Part shown: one piece after another, positions 5,277 to 5,324 of the stretch
Layout: each line of letters begins with the position of its first letter
How positions within the stretch are numbered: position 1 is the first letter of the stretch
Source: Candidatus Binatota bacterium
GTDB lineage: Bacteria; Desulfobacterota; Binatia; Bin18
DNA: 5,324 nucleotides
Reading direction: 5' to 3'
NCBI GenBank assembly: GCA_011523315.1
Contig: WTHE01000386.1
Location: forward strand, 1,743-7,066
Program-made: the position numbers and the translations under genes
Notes under the pieces: model-generated
The model's input: the letters and a program-made list of their open reading frames with translations, nothing else
Databases searched by the model: none
What the model was told of the DNA's origin: nothing

Positions 5277-5324
5277 AGCAGTTTCACGCTATCTTGAGCC
5301 ATAGCCAGCATGCGCGAGGTAGTG
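5277..5324. other. Terminal 48 nt, no supported gene
   Basis: After the toxin stop there is a 5-bp inverted repeat GCTAT/ATAGC (5288-5292, 5301-5305, 8-nt loop) with no T-tract. An ATG at 5310 opens to the window edge without a Shine-Dalgarno, and two minus-strand frames read in from the right and stop near 5284-5291. The stretch is too short to decide between these. Confidence 0.4.

Noticed and set aside
5310..5324. Possible start of another plus-strand gene (ATG 5310)
   Set aside because: Only five codons are visible and no Shine-Dalgarno precedes them, so it cannot be supported.

Overview
The window is a GC-rich stretch of bacterial chromosome: hand counts of individual lines give roughly 57-75 % G+C. 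It is densely coded, with Shine-Dalgarno sites before most starts and two 4-nt stop/start overlaps. The gene mix is a flavin monooxygenase, a zinc alcohol dehydrogenase, a MeaB-type GTPase, a crotonase and a DUF433/PIN toxin-antitoxin pair. That suits a metabolically versatile, probably environmental bacterium, perhaps a proteobacterium or a relative from an uncultivated lineage. Nothing here fixes the taxon.

Left part (1-1529): a two-component-type FMN-dependent monooxygenase of the NtaA/SnaA/DszA family runs leftward and leaves the window without a stop. It is divergent from a small SnoaL/NTF2-like protein, with a 196-nt control region between them. The monooxygenase reading frame is open to the window edge and lies opposite a long spurious frame, so it is easily overlooked.

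Middle (1587-3676, minus strand): a MeaB/ArgK-family GTPase is followed by a zinc-dependent alcohol dehydrogenase whose ATG overlaps the GTPase stop (ATGA). The two are very probably one transcript. Neither the cobalamin-dependent acyl-CoA mutase that MeaB normally serves nor any mutase subunit is in the window. The alcohol dehydrogenase converges with the SnoaL-like gene across 57 nt that hold only a weak hairpin.

Right part (3856-5276, plus strand): a crotonase-superfamily enzyme is divergent from meaB across a 179-nt region with two inverted repeats. Eighteen nt after it comes a DUF433 antitoxin overlapping (GTGA) a DUF5615 PIN-like toxin. The crotonase keeps one of the two glutamates of classical enoyl-CoA hydratases and has Gln where the other is expected.

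Taken together, the monooxygenase, alcohol dehydrogenase, crotonase and acyl-CoA-mutase chaperone look like parts of a catabolic neighbourhood that turns an organic substrate into CoA thioesters. This is inference from content only, and the substrate cannot be read from the sequence. I found no rRNA, tRNA, CRISPR array, insertion sequence or phage gene, and no clearly undescribed system. The points most worth checking are the meaB-dehydrogenase coupling, the altered crotonase active site and the toxin-antitoxin pair riding behind a metabolic gene.
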